A stretch of 53,026 bases of DNA from Chloroflexota bacterium. Its GTDB lineage: Bacteria > Chloroflexota > Dormibacteria > CF-121. Position numbers and translations under genes: made by a program. Position 1 is the first letter of the stretch, and the number at the start of each line of letters is the position of its first letter. The stretch is from the NCBI GenBank assembly GCA_005880615.1, contig VBID01000143.1, positions 1 to 53,026 on the forward strand. Direction: 5' to 3'. Positions 1 through 9,020 of the stretch are shown here, piece after piece. The notes beneath the pieces were generated by a model, which was not told the DNA's origin, searched no databases, and saw only the letters and a program-made list of their open reading frames with translations.

Positions 1-25
1 AAAGTCTAAGAGTCCGGGTACCCGA

Positions 26-64
26 GACCCCCTCCCCCGCCCCTCCCCGTCAGGGGGAGAGAGA
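26..64. repeat. C-rich palindromic intergenic repeat, copy a
   Basis: A run of C-rich sequence (ACCCCCTCCCCC, then CCCTCCCC) is followed by CAGGGGGAGAG and can fold into a short GC hairpin. The same layout recurs at 7347, 13027, 13132, 27015, 47296, 49792 and 49912. Palindromes of this kind are common between genes in many high-GC genomes. Confidence 0.6.
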
Positions 65-94
65 TCAACTCTCCTGGCGGTTAATCTACGCAGC

Positions 95-688
95 GTGTTC
101 AGGCGGAAACCAGCGCAACCCAGGGGCGATCGGTGGCTGATCATCGGGCTCGGGAACCCGGGCGAAGATTATGAGGAGTCCAGGCACAATGTGGGCTTTC
201 GGGTGGTGGACGAACTCGCCCGCCGCCATAACGGCAAGGTCCGGGGCCACGCCGCGAAATCGCTGACGGGCGCAGTACGCGACGGTGGCCGGGAGCTGAT
301 CCTGGCCAAGCCGCAGACGATGATGAATCTCTCCGGGTCGGCAGCTAAGGCGCTCCGGACCAAATACGCCGTTCCACTGGAGCGTACCTTCATCGTCCAC
401 GACGACATGGATCTCCCGTTCGGCAGGCTGCGCATCCGCAAAGAGGGCAGTTCCGCCGGGCATCACGGCGTCGACTCGCTGATCGACGCCTTTGGCACGA
501 AGGCGTTCGTCCGCTTTCGGGTGGGCGTGGGCCGCCCGGCAGGGGACGGAATCGAGTATGTGCTCGGTCCCTTTACTGGGCGAGAGCGCGAGGCATTGCC
601 GGAACTCGTCGCCCGCGCCGCCGATGCCATCACCGCCGCGTTAGAGCGGGGCGTCGATCGGGCGATGACCGAGTTCAACAAGGGATAG
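95..688 (+). CDS. pth: Peptidyl-tRNA hydrolase
   Basis: The 197-residue product recycles peptidyl-tRNA released by stalled ribosomes by cleaving the ester bond between peptide and tRNA in the cytoplasm. Family motifs are in order: GLGNPG near residue 19, the catalytic-histidine segment RHNVGF near residue 30, KPQTMMNLSG near residue 72, the catalytic-aspartate segment HDDMDLPFG near residue 102, and SAGHHG near residue 120. Length is normal for the family. The start is GTG; the upstream 94 bases hold a C-rich palindromic repeat and no convincing Shine-Dalgarno site. In many bacteria pth lies close to mfd; here 8.4 kb of other genes separates them, which suggests a later insertion. Convergent with etfA, 10 bp apart. 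Confidence 0.97.
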   Translation: MFRRKPAQPRGDRWLIIGLGNPGEDYEESRHNVGFRVVDELARRHNGKVRGHAAKSLTGAVRDGGRELILAKPQTMMNLSGSAAKALRTKYAVPLERTFIVHDDMDLPFGRLRIRKEGSSAGHHGVDSLIDAFGTKAFVRFRVGVGRPAGDGIEYVLGPFTGREREALPELVARAADAITAALERGVDRAMTEFNKG

Positions 689-698
689 GGATAGGGGA

Positions 699-1673
699 CT
701 AGCTGGGCTTGAGCCTGCGAATCTCGCTCGTCACAGCGGTCACCACCGCTTTGACGTCGCCGATGACGGCATAGTCCGCCTGGGCCACGATCGGTGCTTC
801 CTTGTCGGTGTTGATCGCAAGGATGTGCTTCGCCGCGCGGCAGCCGACCATATGCTGGATCGCCCCGCTGATCCCGCACGCGATATAGAGGTCTGGCGCG
901 ATCCGCATCCCGGTCTGGCCGACCTGGTCGGCGTGCGGGCGCCAGCCCAGGCTGGTCACCGCGCGGGAGCAGCCGACCGCCCCACCCAGGAGGCTGGCCA
1001 ACTCTTCGAGCGCCTGGAAGCCTTCGGCGCTCCCCACCCCACGACCGCCGCCGACCACCACCCGGGCCTGAGCCAGCGAGACCTTCCCGGTATCGGCTTC
1101 CACCTGCGGGACGACCGTCACCCGGAAGTCCTTGTCCTCGAGGGACGGGCGTTTGGTCTCCACTTCGATGTCTGTTGCCGTTGCATCTGCCTCGACGGTC
1201 ACGGCATGCGGCGCCACGGTCAGGAGCTTCACGGCGCCCTTGAGCCGCGCCTCCTCGAGCAGGCTGCCGCCCCATCGCTGGCGCGTGACGAGGAACGGGT
1301 TGCCGGGTATCACCTCGGTGCAGTTCGCGGCCAGCGGCAGTCTCAGCCGCGCGGCGACGTGCGCCATGACCTCAGCTCCACGGTCACTCCCGGTCCCGAT
1401 CACGACCGCCGGATGGGCCGCCTCTACCAGTTGGACCATGGTGTGCGCCCACGCCGCTGGGGCATATGCGCTCAGCCGCTCGTCGTCCGCTACATGCACG
1501 ACGCTCACCCCATAGGACGCGAGGATCCCTGAAGCCGAGGCCCCACTCCCGCCGATCACCAGCGCCTCGAGCGGCACTCCCATTCGCTGGGCGAGACGCC
1601 TGGCCATCGTGAGGAGCTCGAGCGAGAGGCTCGTCGGGGCGCCGCCGACGTGCTCGATGAAGCCCAGCACCAT
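699..1673 (-). CDS. etfA: Electron transfer flavoprotein alpha subunit
   Basis: The 324-residue product is the FAD-binding half of the electron transfer flavoprotein heterodimer, which takes electrons from flavin dehydrogenases and passes them towards the quinone pool. The C-terminal FAD-binding half is clear from about residue 200: CSRAVTSLGW, DQVGQTG, YIACGISGAIQH, and the final AINTDKEAPI with the closing DYAVIGD. Length is normal. The ATG start lies 2 bp after the etfB stop, so the two are surely cotranscribed. The dehydrogenase two genes upstream belongs to a family that donates to ETF, so this is probably a dedicated ETF. Confidence 0.95.
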   Translation of the reverse strand: MVLGFIEHVGGAPTSLSLELLTMARRLAQRMGVPLEALVIGGSGASASGILASYGVSVVHVADDERLSAYAPAAWAHTMVQLVEAAHPAVVIGTGSDRGAEVMAHVAARLRLPLAANCTEVIPGNPFLVTRQRWGGSLLEEARLKGAVKLLTVAPHAVTVEADATATDIEVETKRPSLEDKDFRVTVVPQVEADTGKVSLAQARVVVGGGRGVGSAEGFQALEELASLLGGAVGCSRAVTSLGWRPHADQVGQTGMRIAPDLYIACGISGAIQHMVGCRAAKHILAINTDKEAPIVAQADYAVIGDVKAVVTAVTSEIRRLKPS

Positions 1674-1675
1674 GG

Positions 1676-2440
1676 TCAGAGCAACCTCAGGCGACGGAAC
1701 AGCTCGACCACCTGCGGCCCGACGTCACCGTTCTGGCCCAGCATCTCGACGGTGTGGGCGGCCTGCACCGGCAGCGAGAGGCGCACCTTCTCCAATCCGC
1801 CGTCCACCCACTGCGGCCGGCTTCGCTCGATCTCTTTCTTCTTGGCCTTCAGTCGGCCGGGCAGGGACGGATAGCGGGGCAGATTGATTCCCTCCTTCAC
1901 GGTGAGCACGGCCGGCACCGTGACTTCACTGGTCTCCCATCCCGACTCGGTCTGGCGCCTGACGGCGGCCTTTCCCTCCCGGATCTCGAGTGCCTTGATT
2001 CCGGTGACGCACGGAAGGTCGAGCGCCGCGGCGACCCGAACGCCGACCTGGTAGCCGGCGCTGTCCGCCGACTCGTTGCCGAAAAGCAGGAGGTCGTAGT
2101 CGCGGCCCGCGGCCCGGTCCCTCTCGATCGCCGCGACGATCGCGTCCGTGGTCGCCACCGGGTCCCATTCCCGGCCGTCGGTCTCGAGGAGGACGGCGCG
2201 GTCCATGCCGAGCGCCATCGCGTCGCGCAGCTGTTCGGTCGCGACCTCTGGCCCCAATGTCAGCACCGTGCTGCTTCCGCCGTGCTTCTCGATCAACCGG
2301 ACGGCCTCCTCGACCGCACACTCTTCGTGGGGGCTGATCGTGAAGCCGAGGTAGCGCGTATCGATGTTCTGGCCGTCCGGCGTGAGCGCGATGTGCCCGC
2401 CGGTGGCGGGGACGCGCTTGATGCAGACGAGGACGTTCAC
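1676..2440 (-). CDS. etfB: Electron transfer flavoprotein beta subunit
   Basis: The 254-residue product is the AMP-binding partner of EtfA. Typical features are the N-terminus NVLVCIKRVPAT, the early DEECAVEEAV-like segment (here PHEECAVEEAVRL near residue 37), the motif DLLLFGNESADSAGYQVG near residue 118 and a C-terminal IERSRPQW-containing tail. The start is GTG, 4 bp downstream of the dehydrogenase stop. Gene order dehydrogenase-etfB-etfA with gaps of 4 and 2 bp shows one transcription unit. Confidence 0.95.
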   Translation of the reverse strand: MNVLVCIKRVPATGGHIALTPDGQNIDTRYLGFTISPHEECAVEEAVRLIEKHGGSSTVLTLGPEVATEQLRDAMALGMDRAVLLETDGREWDPVATTDAIVAAIERDRAAGRDYDLLLFGNESADSAGYQVGVRVAAALDLPCVTGIKALEIREGKAAVRRQTESGWETSEVTVPAVLTVKEGINLPRYPSLPGRLKAKKKEIERSRPQWVDGGLEKVRLSLPVQAAHTVEMLGQNGDVGPQVVELFRRLRLL

Positions 2441-2444
2441 GGGA

Positions 2445-4961
2445 TCAGGATTTCACCCGCGTGTTCTCGGGATCGAAGATCGGCGTCGGGCCGACGACCG
2501 CGACAGTGGCGGCGTACTGCTCGCCGAAATACTCGACACAGAATTTAGTGCCAACCTTGGCGTGCTCGGGCGGTAGATAGCTCATCAGGATCGTCTTGCC
2601 GACCGACGGACCCGATCCCGCGCTGGTGATGTAGGACCGGCGGCCGTGCCGGTCCACGAGCGGCCTGCCGTTCGGCGTCATGATCGGCTCGCGCCCTTGC
2701 GGGTATCGCTTGAATCCCGACTTCGAGATGTTGTCGTCGATCGTCAGGGTGCAGAGGGTGATCGCGGCCGGCTCCGCCCGCTGCTTGAGATACGCCTCCT
2801 TTCCGACGAAGTCCTCCTTCTTGACCTGCGGCCGGGCCAGCCCGCACTCGACCAGGTTGAACTCCTGCTCCAGTTCGTTGCCGTAGGCCCGATAGCACTT
2901 CTCGAGCCGGCCGGTCGTGGCGTAGACGCCAATCCCGACCGGGGCAACGCCGTGCCGCTGGCCGGCGTCCCAGAGCTGGTCCCAGACCCGGGCGCCCTCC
3001 TCGAAGGGCACGTAAATCTCCCAGCCGAGCTCGCCCACGTAGGAGATGCGCGAGGCAATGACGCGCACCGGACCAATGGCGATCGCCCGGCATGTCCCGA
3101 ACGGGAATCCGGCGTTCGACATGTCGGCGCTGGTCACGGACTGGACCAGGTCCCGCGCCCGCGGGCCCCAGACGCCGAGCGTCGCCCAGCTCGACGTGAG
3201 GTCGCTCAACTGGGCGGAGCCGTCCTCGGGCAGGTGATCGGTGAACCATTTCTTGTCGCGCATCCCGTCCATCCCGCCGGTCACGACCCGGAAGTGGTGC
3301 TCACCGAGGCGCATGACCGTCAGATCGGCCTTGATCCCACCGGCCGGGTTGAGCAGCGAGGTATAGACGACGCGCCCGGCAGGCACGTTCATCTGGACGA
3401 CGCACATCTTCTGCATGTAGCCAAGCGCGCCGGGACCGGTCACGTCGAAGACGGCGAAGGCAGAGAGGTCGACCATGCCGACCCGGTCCCGCATCGCTAG
3501 GTGCTCGGCGTTGATGATCGGCGACCACCAGCGCGCCTCCCACTCGTAGCGGCGGGGCATCACCCGGTCGCCGTACTCCTTGAGCAGCGTCCTGTTCGAC
3601 TCGTACCAGTTCGGGCGTTCCCAGCCGGCAGTCTCGAAGAAGACCGCACCCAGCTCCTGCTCCCGCTGGTAAAAGGGGCTGAGACGGACGTTGCGGTTCG
3701 ACGCCCACTGCTCGCGCGGGTGGACGATGCCGTACGTCTTATTGAAGCCTTCGGCGCAGCGGGCATCGATGTGGGCCTTCGTCTTCTGGTGGTCATAGAA
3801 GCGGGCGATGTCCGAGCCCGAGGCATCGATCTCCGAAACGCCCTGCGTCATCCACTCGGCGACCGCGCGGGCGATGCCAGGCGCTTCCTTGATCCAGATG
3901 GCGGTGACCGACCACAGGCCCCTTACCTCCGAGGTCTCGCCCAGCAGCGGGAACCCGTCCGGGGTGAGCGAGAGAAGGCCGTTGATGGCGTGGCGGATCC
4001 CGATCTTCGGGTTGCCCAGAATCTCCGGCATCAGCTCCAGGGCGTGCTCGAGCGACTCGTCGAAGTCCTCTTTCGTGAACGGCAGTTCGGTGGGCGACAG
4101 CTTGGCTTGCTCGATCGACGGGATGTTCTCCGGGTCCCAGAGGATCGGTCGATGATCGTAGGATCCGACCTCCATATCGCTTCCGTGCTGCCGCTCGTAG
4201 CCGTTGACGTCCATGTCGCGGATGATCGGGTATTTGATCTCGCCCACCGTGTCGGCGAAGAGCGGCACCGGGCCGACGCTGATCATCTGGTGCACCGCCG
4301 GGCTGAGCGGGATGGAGGCGCCCGCCATCCGCGCGATCCGCGGGCTCCAGATACCGCTGCTGATGACCACGGTGTCGGCCTGAATATCGCCCTTTGACGT
4401 GCGCACCGCGCGCACCCGCCCACGATCCACCTCGATGCCGGACACCTCCGTCAACGGCAGCACGGTCAGGGCCCCCATGGCCTGGGCCTTCTCCCGCATC
4501 AGGGTGCCGCCGCGCAGGGAATCGACGGTGCCGATGCCGGGCGTCGAGAACCCGCCCAGGATGATCTCCTCGTTGATGAACGGAACCAGTTCCTTGACCT
4601 GGGCCGGCGTCAGGAGTTCGGAATCGATCCCCCAGGACTTGCTCGACGCCATCCGCCGCTTGAGCTCTTCGACCCTTTCCTGGGTGCGGGCGACCTCGAT
4701 GCCCCCGCTCTGCGTGAAGACCCCCAGGTCCTGGTATTGCTTGACGCTGTCCAGCGTGAACAGCGTCATCTCTTTGGAGTGGTCGGTCAGGAAGATGAAG
4801 TTGGACGCATGGCCGGTCGACCCGCCTGGGTTTGGGAGCGGCCCCTTGTCGATCAGCACGATGTCTTTCCAGCCGAGCCGGGCGAGGTGGTAAGCCAGGC
4901 TGTTGCCCACGATGCCGGCCCCGATCACGACGACCTTCGCCTGGGTAGGCGTCGCGCTCAC
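2445..4961 (-). CDS. Dimethylglycine/sarcosine dehydrogenase-like flavoprotein (DAO-GcvT fusion)
   Basis: The 838-residue protein has an N-terminal DAO-type FAD oxidoreductase (Rossmann motif VIGAGIVGNSLAYHLAR, residues 12-28) and a C-terminal folate-binding GcvT/aminomethyltransferase half from about residue 430. This is the layout of dimethylglycine and sarcosine dehydrogenases, which demethylate N-methylglycines and pass the methyl carbon to tetrahydrofolate as methylene-THF. His51 in GGSTGHASN sits where those enzymes carry covalent FAD. Length is close to the mitochondrial enzymes. The GTG start follows a strong GGAGGGA site. etfB and etfA lie immediately downstream, matching ETF as the electron acceptor. 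The exact substrate (dimethylglycine, sarcosine or another N-methyl amine) cannot be fixed from sequence. Confidence 0.88.
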   Translation of the reverse strand: MSATPTQAKVVVIGAGIVGNSLAYHLARLGWKDIVLIDKGPLPNPGGSTGHASNFIFLTDHSKEMTLFTLDSVKQYQDLGVFTQSGGIEVARTQERVEELKRRMASSKSWGIDSELLTPAQVKELVPFINEEIILGGFSTPGIGTVDSLRGGTLMREKAQAMGALTVLPLTEVSGIEVDRGRVRAVRTSKGDIQADTVVISSGIWSPRIARMAGASIPLSPAVHQMISVGPVPLFADTVGEIKYPIIRDMDVNGYERQHGSDMEVGSYDHRPILWDPENIPSIEQAKLSPTELPFTKEDFDESLEHALELMPEILGNPKIGIRHAINGLLSLTPDGFPLLGETSEVRGLWSVTAIWIKEAPGIARAVAEWMTQGVSEIDASGSDIARFYDHQKTKAHIDARCAEGFNKTYGIVHPREQWASNRNVRLSPFYQREQELGAVFFETAGWERPNWYESNRTLLKEYGDRVMPRRYEWEARWWSPIINAEHLAMRDRVGMVDLSAFAVFDVTGPGALGYMQKMCVVQMNVPAGRVVYTSLLNPAGGIKADLTVMRLGEHHFRVVTGGMDGMRDKKWFTDHLPEDGSAQLSDLTSSWATLGVWGPRARDLVQSVTSADMSNAGFPFGTCRAIAIGPVRVIASRISYVGELGWEIYVPFEEGARVWDQLWDAGQRHGVAPVGIGVYATTGRLEKCYRAYGNELEQEFNLVECGLARPQVKKEDFVGKEAYLKQRAEPAAITLCTLTIDDNISKSGFKRYPQGREPIMTPNGRPLVDRHGRRSYITSAGSGPSVGKTILMSYLPPEHAKVGTKFCVEYFGEQYAATVAVVGPTPIFDPENTRVKS

Positions 4962-5071
4962 GCTCCCTCCTTCCGCCCGTGCCGATTGGCCCGGAAATCG
5001 AAGTGTAAGACACCGTGGTGGCCGGCATCGAGCGGCTGGCCGAGATCCAGGAGGGTCACGCCATCGAGCCT

Positions 5072-5250
5072 AGCCCGAATCCACCGAAACGAACTCGCAT
5101 CTTGGGCGCGGATGCGAGCGATCCGTGCGTTGGCTCCTGCGCGCGCTCGGTTACGCAGCAACGGGTGCGCGCCCTCGCGTGCTCGTCGCCGCCTTCGGCT
5201 CATCTCGCCCCGCATCCCAATCTGCTTCGTCCGCTCGGTGGATCCGGGCT
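5072..5250. repeat. Structured inverted-repeat element, full copy 1
   Basis: A 179-bp element whose left end AGCCCGAATCCACCGA is the inverted partner of its right end (GCTCGGTGGATCCGGGCT). The arms pair imperfectly for about 40 bp, so the unit can form a long hairpin. It is closely similar to 8843-9020, and half copies lie at 19690-19869 and 20764-20936. It encodes no protein of its own. It reads like a non-autonomous, MITE-like element or a large bidirectional hairpin. Its right third supplies the C-terminus and stop codon of the methyltransferase that starts at 6033. No target-site duplication is evident. Confidence 0.8.
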
Positions 5251-6033
5251 TCGTTCCGGCCGGCGAGCGTGCATATTCAGGCGCCAGTAGTCGAGCTCAA
5301 ACGGTGGCTGATCCGCAGCGGCCAGGGCGGTGATGGCATCCACGAACTGGGTCCGGAGGGCGGCGCTCGGTAAGTACGCCAGATAGGGTCGGAGAACGAC
5401 CGTTTCGATGAACTCGGCGAACTCCATTGGCCCGTCGAAGACGACCGGCGTCGGCTCCAGCTCGGTCTTGATATCCGCCCAGCCCGCGGCTCGCAGCCGA
5501 TTGGCCGTGGTCTCCGCGTCGGCGAATTCCCAGGGCTCGGTCCAGCTCGAGAAGTGGGGGGCGAATGGATCGGTCTGCATCAAGCCGGCCGCGCGCTGGT
5601 GGAGGCGAGCGACGTTTGGCCCCCCTCCGCACTGCGCGTGCAGGAATCCACCCGGCTTCACCAGCCCGTAGAGGTGGGCAAATAGGCTCGCATGGTCATG
5701 GATCCAGTGGAAGGTCGCCGTACTGAAGACCCCGTCGACTGCGTCCACCTTGACATTCAGAATATTGGCCTGGACCAGCTCCACCCGACCGCCAAACCGG
5801 GGCTCCAGGTAGCTGCGGGCGGCTTTCAGCATCCCGGCGGACTGGTCGACGGCGATCACCCCACCGCGAGGAAGGCGCTGCAATAATTCAGCCGTCAGCC
5901 GCCCGGTGCCACACCCTGCATCCATCACCGTCTCGTCGCCGCGAAGCACAAGGCGATCGAGGACCCGAAGGCCCCAAGTTACCTGGGGGTTGGAGACCCG
6001 ATGGTACCGCTGGGCGTCCCAATCAGCGGTCAC
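5200..6033 (-). CDS. Class I SAM-dependent methyltransferase
   Basis: The 277-residue protein has the class I methyltransferase fold: motif I VMDAGCGTGRLTAELLQR near residue 36, an acidic cofactor segment at VIAVDQS near residue 58, and FSTATFHWIHD near residue 104. It resembles trans-aconitate methyltransferase-type enzymes, but the methyl acceptor is unknown. The GTG start overlaps the stop of the upstream MFS transporter by 4 bp (GTGA), so the pair is translationally coupled; a transporter with a small-molecule methyltransferase suggests modification and export of a metabolite or drug. The last 17 or so residues are encoded inside the repeat at 5072-5250, so the original C-terminus was probably replaced. 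Confidence 0.88.
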   Translation of the reverse strand: MTADWDAQRYHRVSNPQVTWGLRVLDRLVLRGDETVMDAGCGTGRLTAELLQRLPRGGVIAVDQSAGMLKAARSYLEPRFGGRVELVQANILNVKVDAVDGVFSTATFHWIHDHASLFAHLYGLVKPGGFLHAQCGGGPNVARLHQRAAGLMQTDPFAPHFSSWTEPWEFADAETTANRLRAAGWADIKTELEPTPVVFDGPMEFAEFIETVVLRPYLAYLPSAALRTQFVDAITALAAADQPPFELDYWRLNMHARRPERSPDPPSGRSRLGCGAR

Positions 6034-7289
6034 GCGCTCACCGGAGCCGGTTGCTCCTTCACCCGGATGACGGGGCCAAGGACGATCCAGAGAGCCGCGA
6101 ACGTGCTGATGGCCCCGCCCAGGAGGATGGTCTGGATGATCCCAATCTGCGACCCGAGCACGCCGCCCAAAAACGAGCCAATCGGGATGGTCCCCCAGAC
6201 GATCGTCCGCATGGTGGCGTTCATCCGGCCCTGCACGCGGTCCGGCGTGATCGCTTGCCGGAGACTCACCTGGGCGATGTTGTAGGGGGCGCCGATGAAC
6301 GAGCCCAGGAGTGACAGGGCGATTAGGACGACCACGGGCGCGCCCAGCATGGCCAGCGGCGTCGCCAGGATGGTGAGCCCGCCACCGGCAATGTTGATGG
6401 CGAGCGACCGGCCGACCCCCAACTGGCGGATCATCCAGGAGGCGACCAGGGTCCCCAACAGAAAGCCGATGCTGCCGACGCCGAAGATCAGGCCGGCTTC
6501 CCCCGGCGTCAGGTGCAGGTTCTTATAGACGAAGATCAGGAACACCGCGCCGTAGACCATATTGGAACCCAGATTGCTGGTCGCGGTGCACCCGGCGATA
6601 TGCCAGAGGATGGGGTTCTTGAAAACGACCTCAAGACCCTCGCGCATCTCTGGCAGAAACCCGGTCACACCGGCCTCGGTCCCTGGCTTTGGCTCCGGCT
6701 CGGGCTTGCGGATCGCCCAGATGGCCAATGCCGAGATCAGGTAGGACAGGGCATCGGCGGCCACCGCCCGGGCGCCGCCGATCCACTGAATCAGGAACCC
6801 ACCCAGCGGCGGACCTCCGATCAGCGAGGCCGACTCACTGACCGACAGCTTGGTGTTGCCCTCGACCAGGTCGGATCGGTCGATCAGGGCCGGCAGGTAG
6901 GACTGATAGGAGACGTCGAAAAAGACCGTGAAGATACCGGTGATCAACGCCACCGCGTAGAGCTGCTGCAGGGTCAGAGCGTTCAGGAGAAACGCCACCG
7001 GGATCGACCCCAGGCTCGCCATCCTCCCCAGGTCGCACACGATCATGATCGGGCGGCGTTTCAGCCGGTCGGCGTAGACGCCGGCCACCAGGCCGAGCAG
7101 CGGGAAGGACAGAAACTCCAGGGCGCCGATCAGTCCGACCTGAAAGGGCCCGGCGTGGAGCACGAGGATGGCGACGGTCGGAATCGCGAGCTGACTGACC
7201 TGGGTGCCGAAACGGCTGACCGTTTCGCCCGTCCACAGCTTGAGGAAGTCCGGGTGCCGCCAGAGGCGGCCGCGCAAGGGAAGCTTCAC
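6030..7289 (-). CDS. MFS transporter (EntS/MFS_3-like exporter)
   Basis: The 419-residue integral membrane protein has about 12 hydrophobic segments and the signature of the EntS/MFS_3 branch: an N-terminus FLKLWTGETVSRFGTQVS, a loop 2-3 motif GVYADRLKRRPIM near residue 68, and DVSYQSYLPALI near residue 125. Members export siderophores or drugs with proton antiport, so efflux is more likely than uptake. It starts with GTG and overlaps the downstream methyltransferase by 4 bp. The substrate is not deducible. Confidence 0.87.
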   Translation of the reverse strand: MKLPLRGRLWRHPDFLKLWTGETVSRFGTQVSQLAIPTVAILVLHAGPFQVGLIGALEFLSFPLLGLVAGVYADRLKRRPIMIVCDLGRMASLGSIPVAFLLNALTLQQLYAVALITGIFTVFFDVSYQSYLPALIDRSDLVEGNTKLSVSESASLIGGPPLGGFLIQWIGGARAVAADALSYLISALAIWAIRKPEPEPKPGTEAGVTGFLPEMREGLEVVFKNPILWHIAGCTATSNLGSNMVYGAVFLIFVYKNLHLTPGEAGLIFGVGSIGFLLGTLVASWMIRQLGVGRSLAINIAGGGLTILATPLAMLGAPVVVLIALSLLGSFIGAPYNIAQVSLRQAITPDRVQGRMNATMRTIVWGTIPIGSFLGGVLGSQIGIIQTILLGGAISTFAALWIVLGPVIRVKEQPAPVSA

Positions 7290-7346
7290 GCCGGAGACAG
7301 TGTAGGAAACGCTCGTCGTCCGTCGAGCTGGAACACTCCCTCCCTG

Positions 7347-7367
7347 CCCTCCCCCTGAGGGGGAGGG
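7347..7367. repeat. C-rich palindromic repeat, copy b
   Basis: A perfect 9-bp stem CCCTCCCCC / GGGGGAGGG with loop TGA, between the FmdB-type gene and the MFS gene, both on the minus strand. There is no T-run, so it is not a classical intrinsic terminator. It belongs to the family seen at 26, 13027, 13132, 27015, 47296, 49792 and 49912. Confidence 0.65.
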
Positions 7368-7384
7368 TGACTTAGGAGAGTTCT

Positions 7385-7549
7385 TTAGAAGCTACTCGAT
7401 GGCGGCTTCGCCGAAAAGAGCGAGATGGCCTGCTTCACCTTCTCGCTGCCGCAACCGGGGCACGTGTGCGCCTTCTCCCGTTCCTCGTACGTCCCCATCA
7501 CTTCGAAGACCTGGCCGCAGTCGCCGCACTTGAACTCATAGACGGGCAT
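7385..7549 (-). CDS. FmdB-family zinc-ribbon protein
   Basis: A 54-residue protein beginning MPVYEFKCGDCG, with two CxxC pairs (C8/C11 and C30/C33: TCPGCGSEKV), the zinc ribbon of the FmdB putative regulatory family. The C-terminus is a short Ser-rich tail (KPPSSSF). A strong GGAGGG site lies 7 nt before the ATG. Members are small cytosolic proteins of uncertain role, often regulators or assembly helpers. It precedes the MFS/methyltransferase pair on the same strand but is separated by a palindromic repeat, so cotranscription is possible but not shown. Confidence 0.85.
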   Translation of the reverse strand: MPVYEFKCGDCGQVFEVMGTYEEREKAHTCPGCGSEKVKQAISLFSAKPPSSSF

Positions 7550-7633
7550 GGCATTTCCCTCCGAACCTGAGCCTGCCGGGACCTGCGTCGGGCTTCAGTC
7601 TAGTCTCATTGCCCAGGGCCGAAGACCCGGGAG

Positions 7634-8794
7634 CTACGGCCCAGGAGGCAGCGGCGCGTAGACGGGTGCCGAAGAGCCGTCGTCAGGCGTGAGCCTGACG
7701 GGGGTCCCAGAGCCATCGGCCCGCATCATCCTCAAGCCGAGGCTGTCCCAATAGCCGGGCTGGCTGCTTGACGTCAGGCGCTGGTAGGCGATCCATTGCC
7801 CCTCGGCCGACCAGGTGGGAAAGTCTGCAGGGTCCATTGCCAAGCGCGCCGATGTTGCCGTAGCGACATCGATAACGTATATGGTCGGAGTGTCGGAGAT
7901 CATCTTGACGTATGCGACGCGCTGTCCATCTGGTGACCACACTGGATGGGTGCCTCCCGCCTGGTCGAGGACCCGTTCGCGCCCGCTGGCCACGTCGAGG
8001 AGGATCAAACCACGCCCCGAGGTGGAATAGACGAGCTGCTCGGCCGTGGGGTTCCATGCCGGTGTGGTGTCGCTGGTTCGACGGAGCTCAACCTGGCCGG
8101 TCGAGCTGAACACAACGAGCTGTGGCGGACTCGGAGCGGCGCTCCAGGCGACTTCCCTTCCGGACCGGCTGCCTTGCACGCTCCGGACAGGGAGAGGAAC
8201 CCCGCCATGGGCCCCAAAGGGGGGAGGGATCGGAACGCGCACCACGTTTCCGGTGCTCAGGTCCACGCCGACGGCCACATCCAGGAGCCCTGGTGGCTGG
8301 GACGTCGAGACCACGGCGTAAACACGCTGCCCGTCGCCGGAAAAGCCGGGACGTTGCTGCTCATACAGGACATCAACCATGACGGTTCGGTCGATCCCAC
8401 TGGCCAGGTCGAGCACGCGCAGTTCCTGCCAGCAGGCGATGTAGGTCAGGCGCTGACCGTCGGGCGACCAGCTCAGGAATTCTGCCTCGACGTTGCCGAC
8501 CAGCATGATTGGTTGCCCGCCGGAAGGCAGAACGTAGATGCTCCCGTCCCGGATAAAGGCTAGAGTGTCGCCCGGGGTCGTCGTCCGGACGGCCGGGAGA
8601 GAGCGCGTCTGGCCTACCGACGGGGTCGGTGAGCACGGCCCGGTGCTTGCCGATGGGCTAGCCTGGCTGGACGCCGTCGGAGACGGCGAAGCACTCGGCG
8701 AGGGACCCTTGGCCGAGCCGATGACGCACGCCGGCAGCGCAACGAGTAGAGCCCCTAGCAGCAACGGCGCCAGGCTTCGCGCATCCAATCTCAT
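7634..8794 (-). CDS. Secreted lipoprotein with TolB-like PD40 beta-propeller
   Basis: A 386-residue exported protein with a lipobox at LVALPAC (Cys22) and a Ser/Pro/Thr-rich linker to about residue 65. Repeated propeller blades follow with the PD40/TolB signature: FLSWSPDGQRLTYIA near residue 108, PGFSGDGQRVYAV, TPAWNPTAEQLVYS, PVWSPDGQRVAYVK near residue 287 and PTWSAEGQWIAYQR near residue 332. It is probably anchored in the membrane outer leaflet and binds proteins or peptidoglycan; no catalytic site is visible. It is transcribed away from mfd, with a full copy of the intergenic element between the two genes. Confidence 0.82.
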   Translation of the reverse strand: MRLDARSLAPLLLGALLVALPACVIGSAKGPSPSASPSPTASSQASPSASTGPCSPTPSVGQTRSLPAVRTTTPGDTLAFIRDGSIYVLPSGGQPIMLVGNVEAEFLSWSPDGQRLTYIACWQELRVLDLASGIDRTVMVDVLYEQQRPGFSGDGQRVYAVVSTSQPPGLLDVAVGVDLSTGNVVRVPIPPPFGAHGGVPLPVRSVQGSRSGREVAWSAAPSPPQLVVFSSTGQVELRRTSDTTPAWNPTAEQLVYSTSGRGLILLDVASGRERVLDQAGGTHPVWSPDGQRVAYVKMISDTPTIYVIDVATATSARLAMDPADFPTWSAEGQWIAYQRLTSSSQPGYWDSLGLRMMRADGSGTPVRLTPDDGSSAPVYAPLPPGP

Positions 8795-8842
8795 CTGCTA
8801 ATTCAACGGCACCCTGACCTGGATGGTTTCGAGCCCGACCTA

Positions 8843-9020
8843 AGCCCGAATCCACCGAATCGAACTTGCATCTTGGGCGCGCAGCGAGCGAGCGGGGTGT
8901 CGTCTCCTGCGCGCGTTCAGTTACGCACCGACGGGTGCGCGCCTTCACGTGCTCGTCGCCTCCTTCCGCTCATCTCGCCGCGCATCCCAATCTGCGTCGT
9001 CCGATCGGTGGATCCGGGCT
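8843..9020. repeat. Structured inverted-repeat element, full copy 2
   Basis: A 178-bp copy of the element at 5072-5250, with the same 16-bp ends (AGCCCGAATCCACCGA and TCGGTGGATCCGGGCT, one mismatch between the arms). The interior holds a small hairpin CGCACC-GACG-GGTGCG; half copy 3 has CGTACC-GACG-GGTACG at the same place, a compensated base-pair change. It fills most of the 324-bp gap between the divergent PD40 lipoprotein and mfd. The remaining 98 bp before mfd hold its promoter by default, but I could not pick convincing -35/-10 boxes. Confidence 0.8.

Noticed and set aside
3793-5028. A 411-codon minus-strand frame overlapping the dehydrogenase
   Set aside because: Out of frame with a clear DMGDH-like protein and lacking any motifs.
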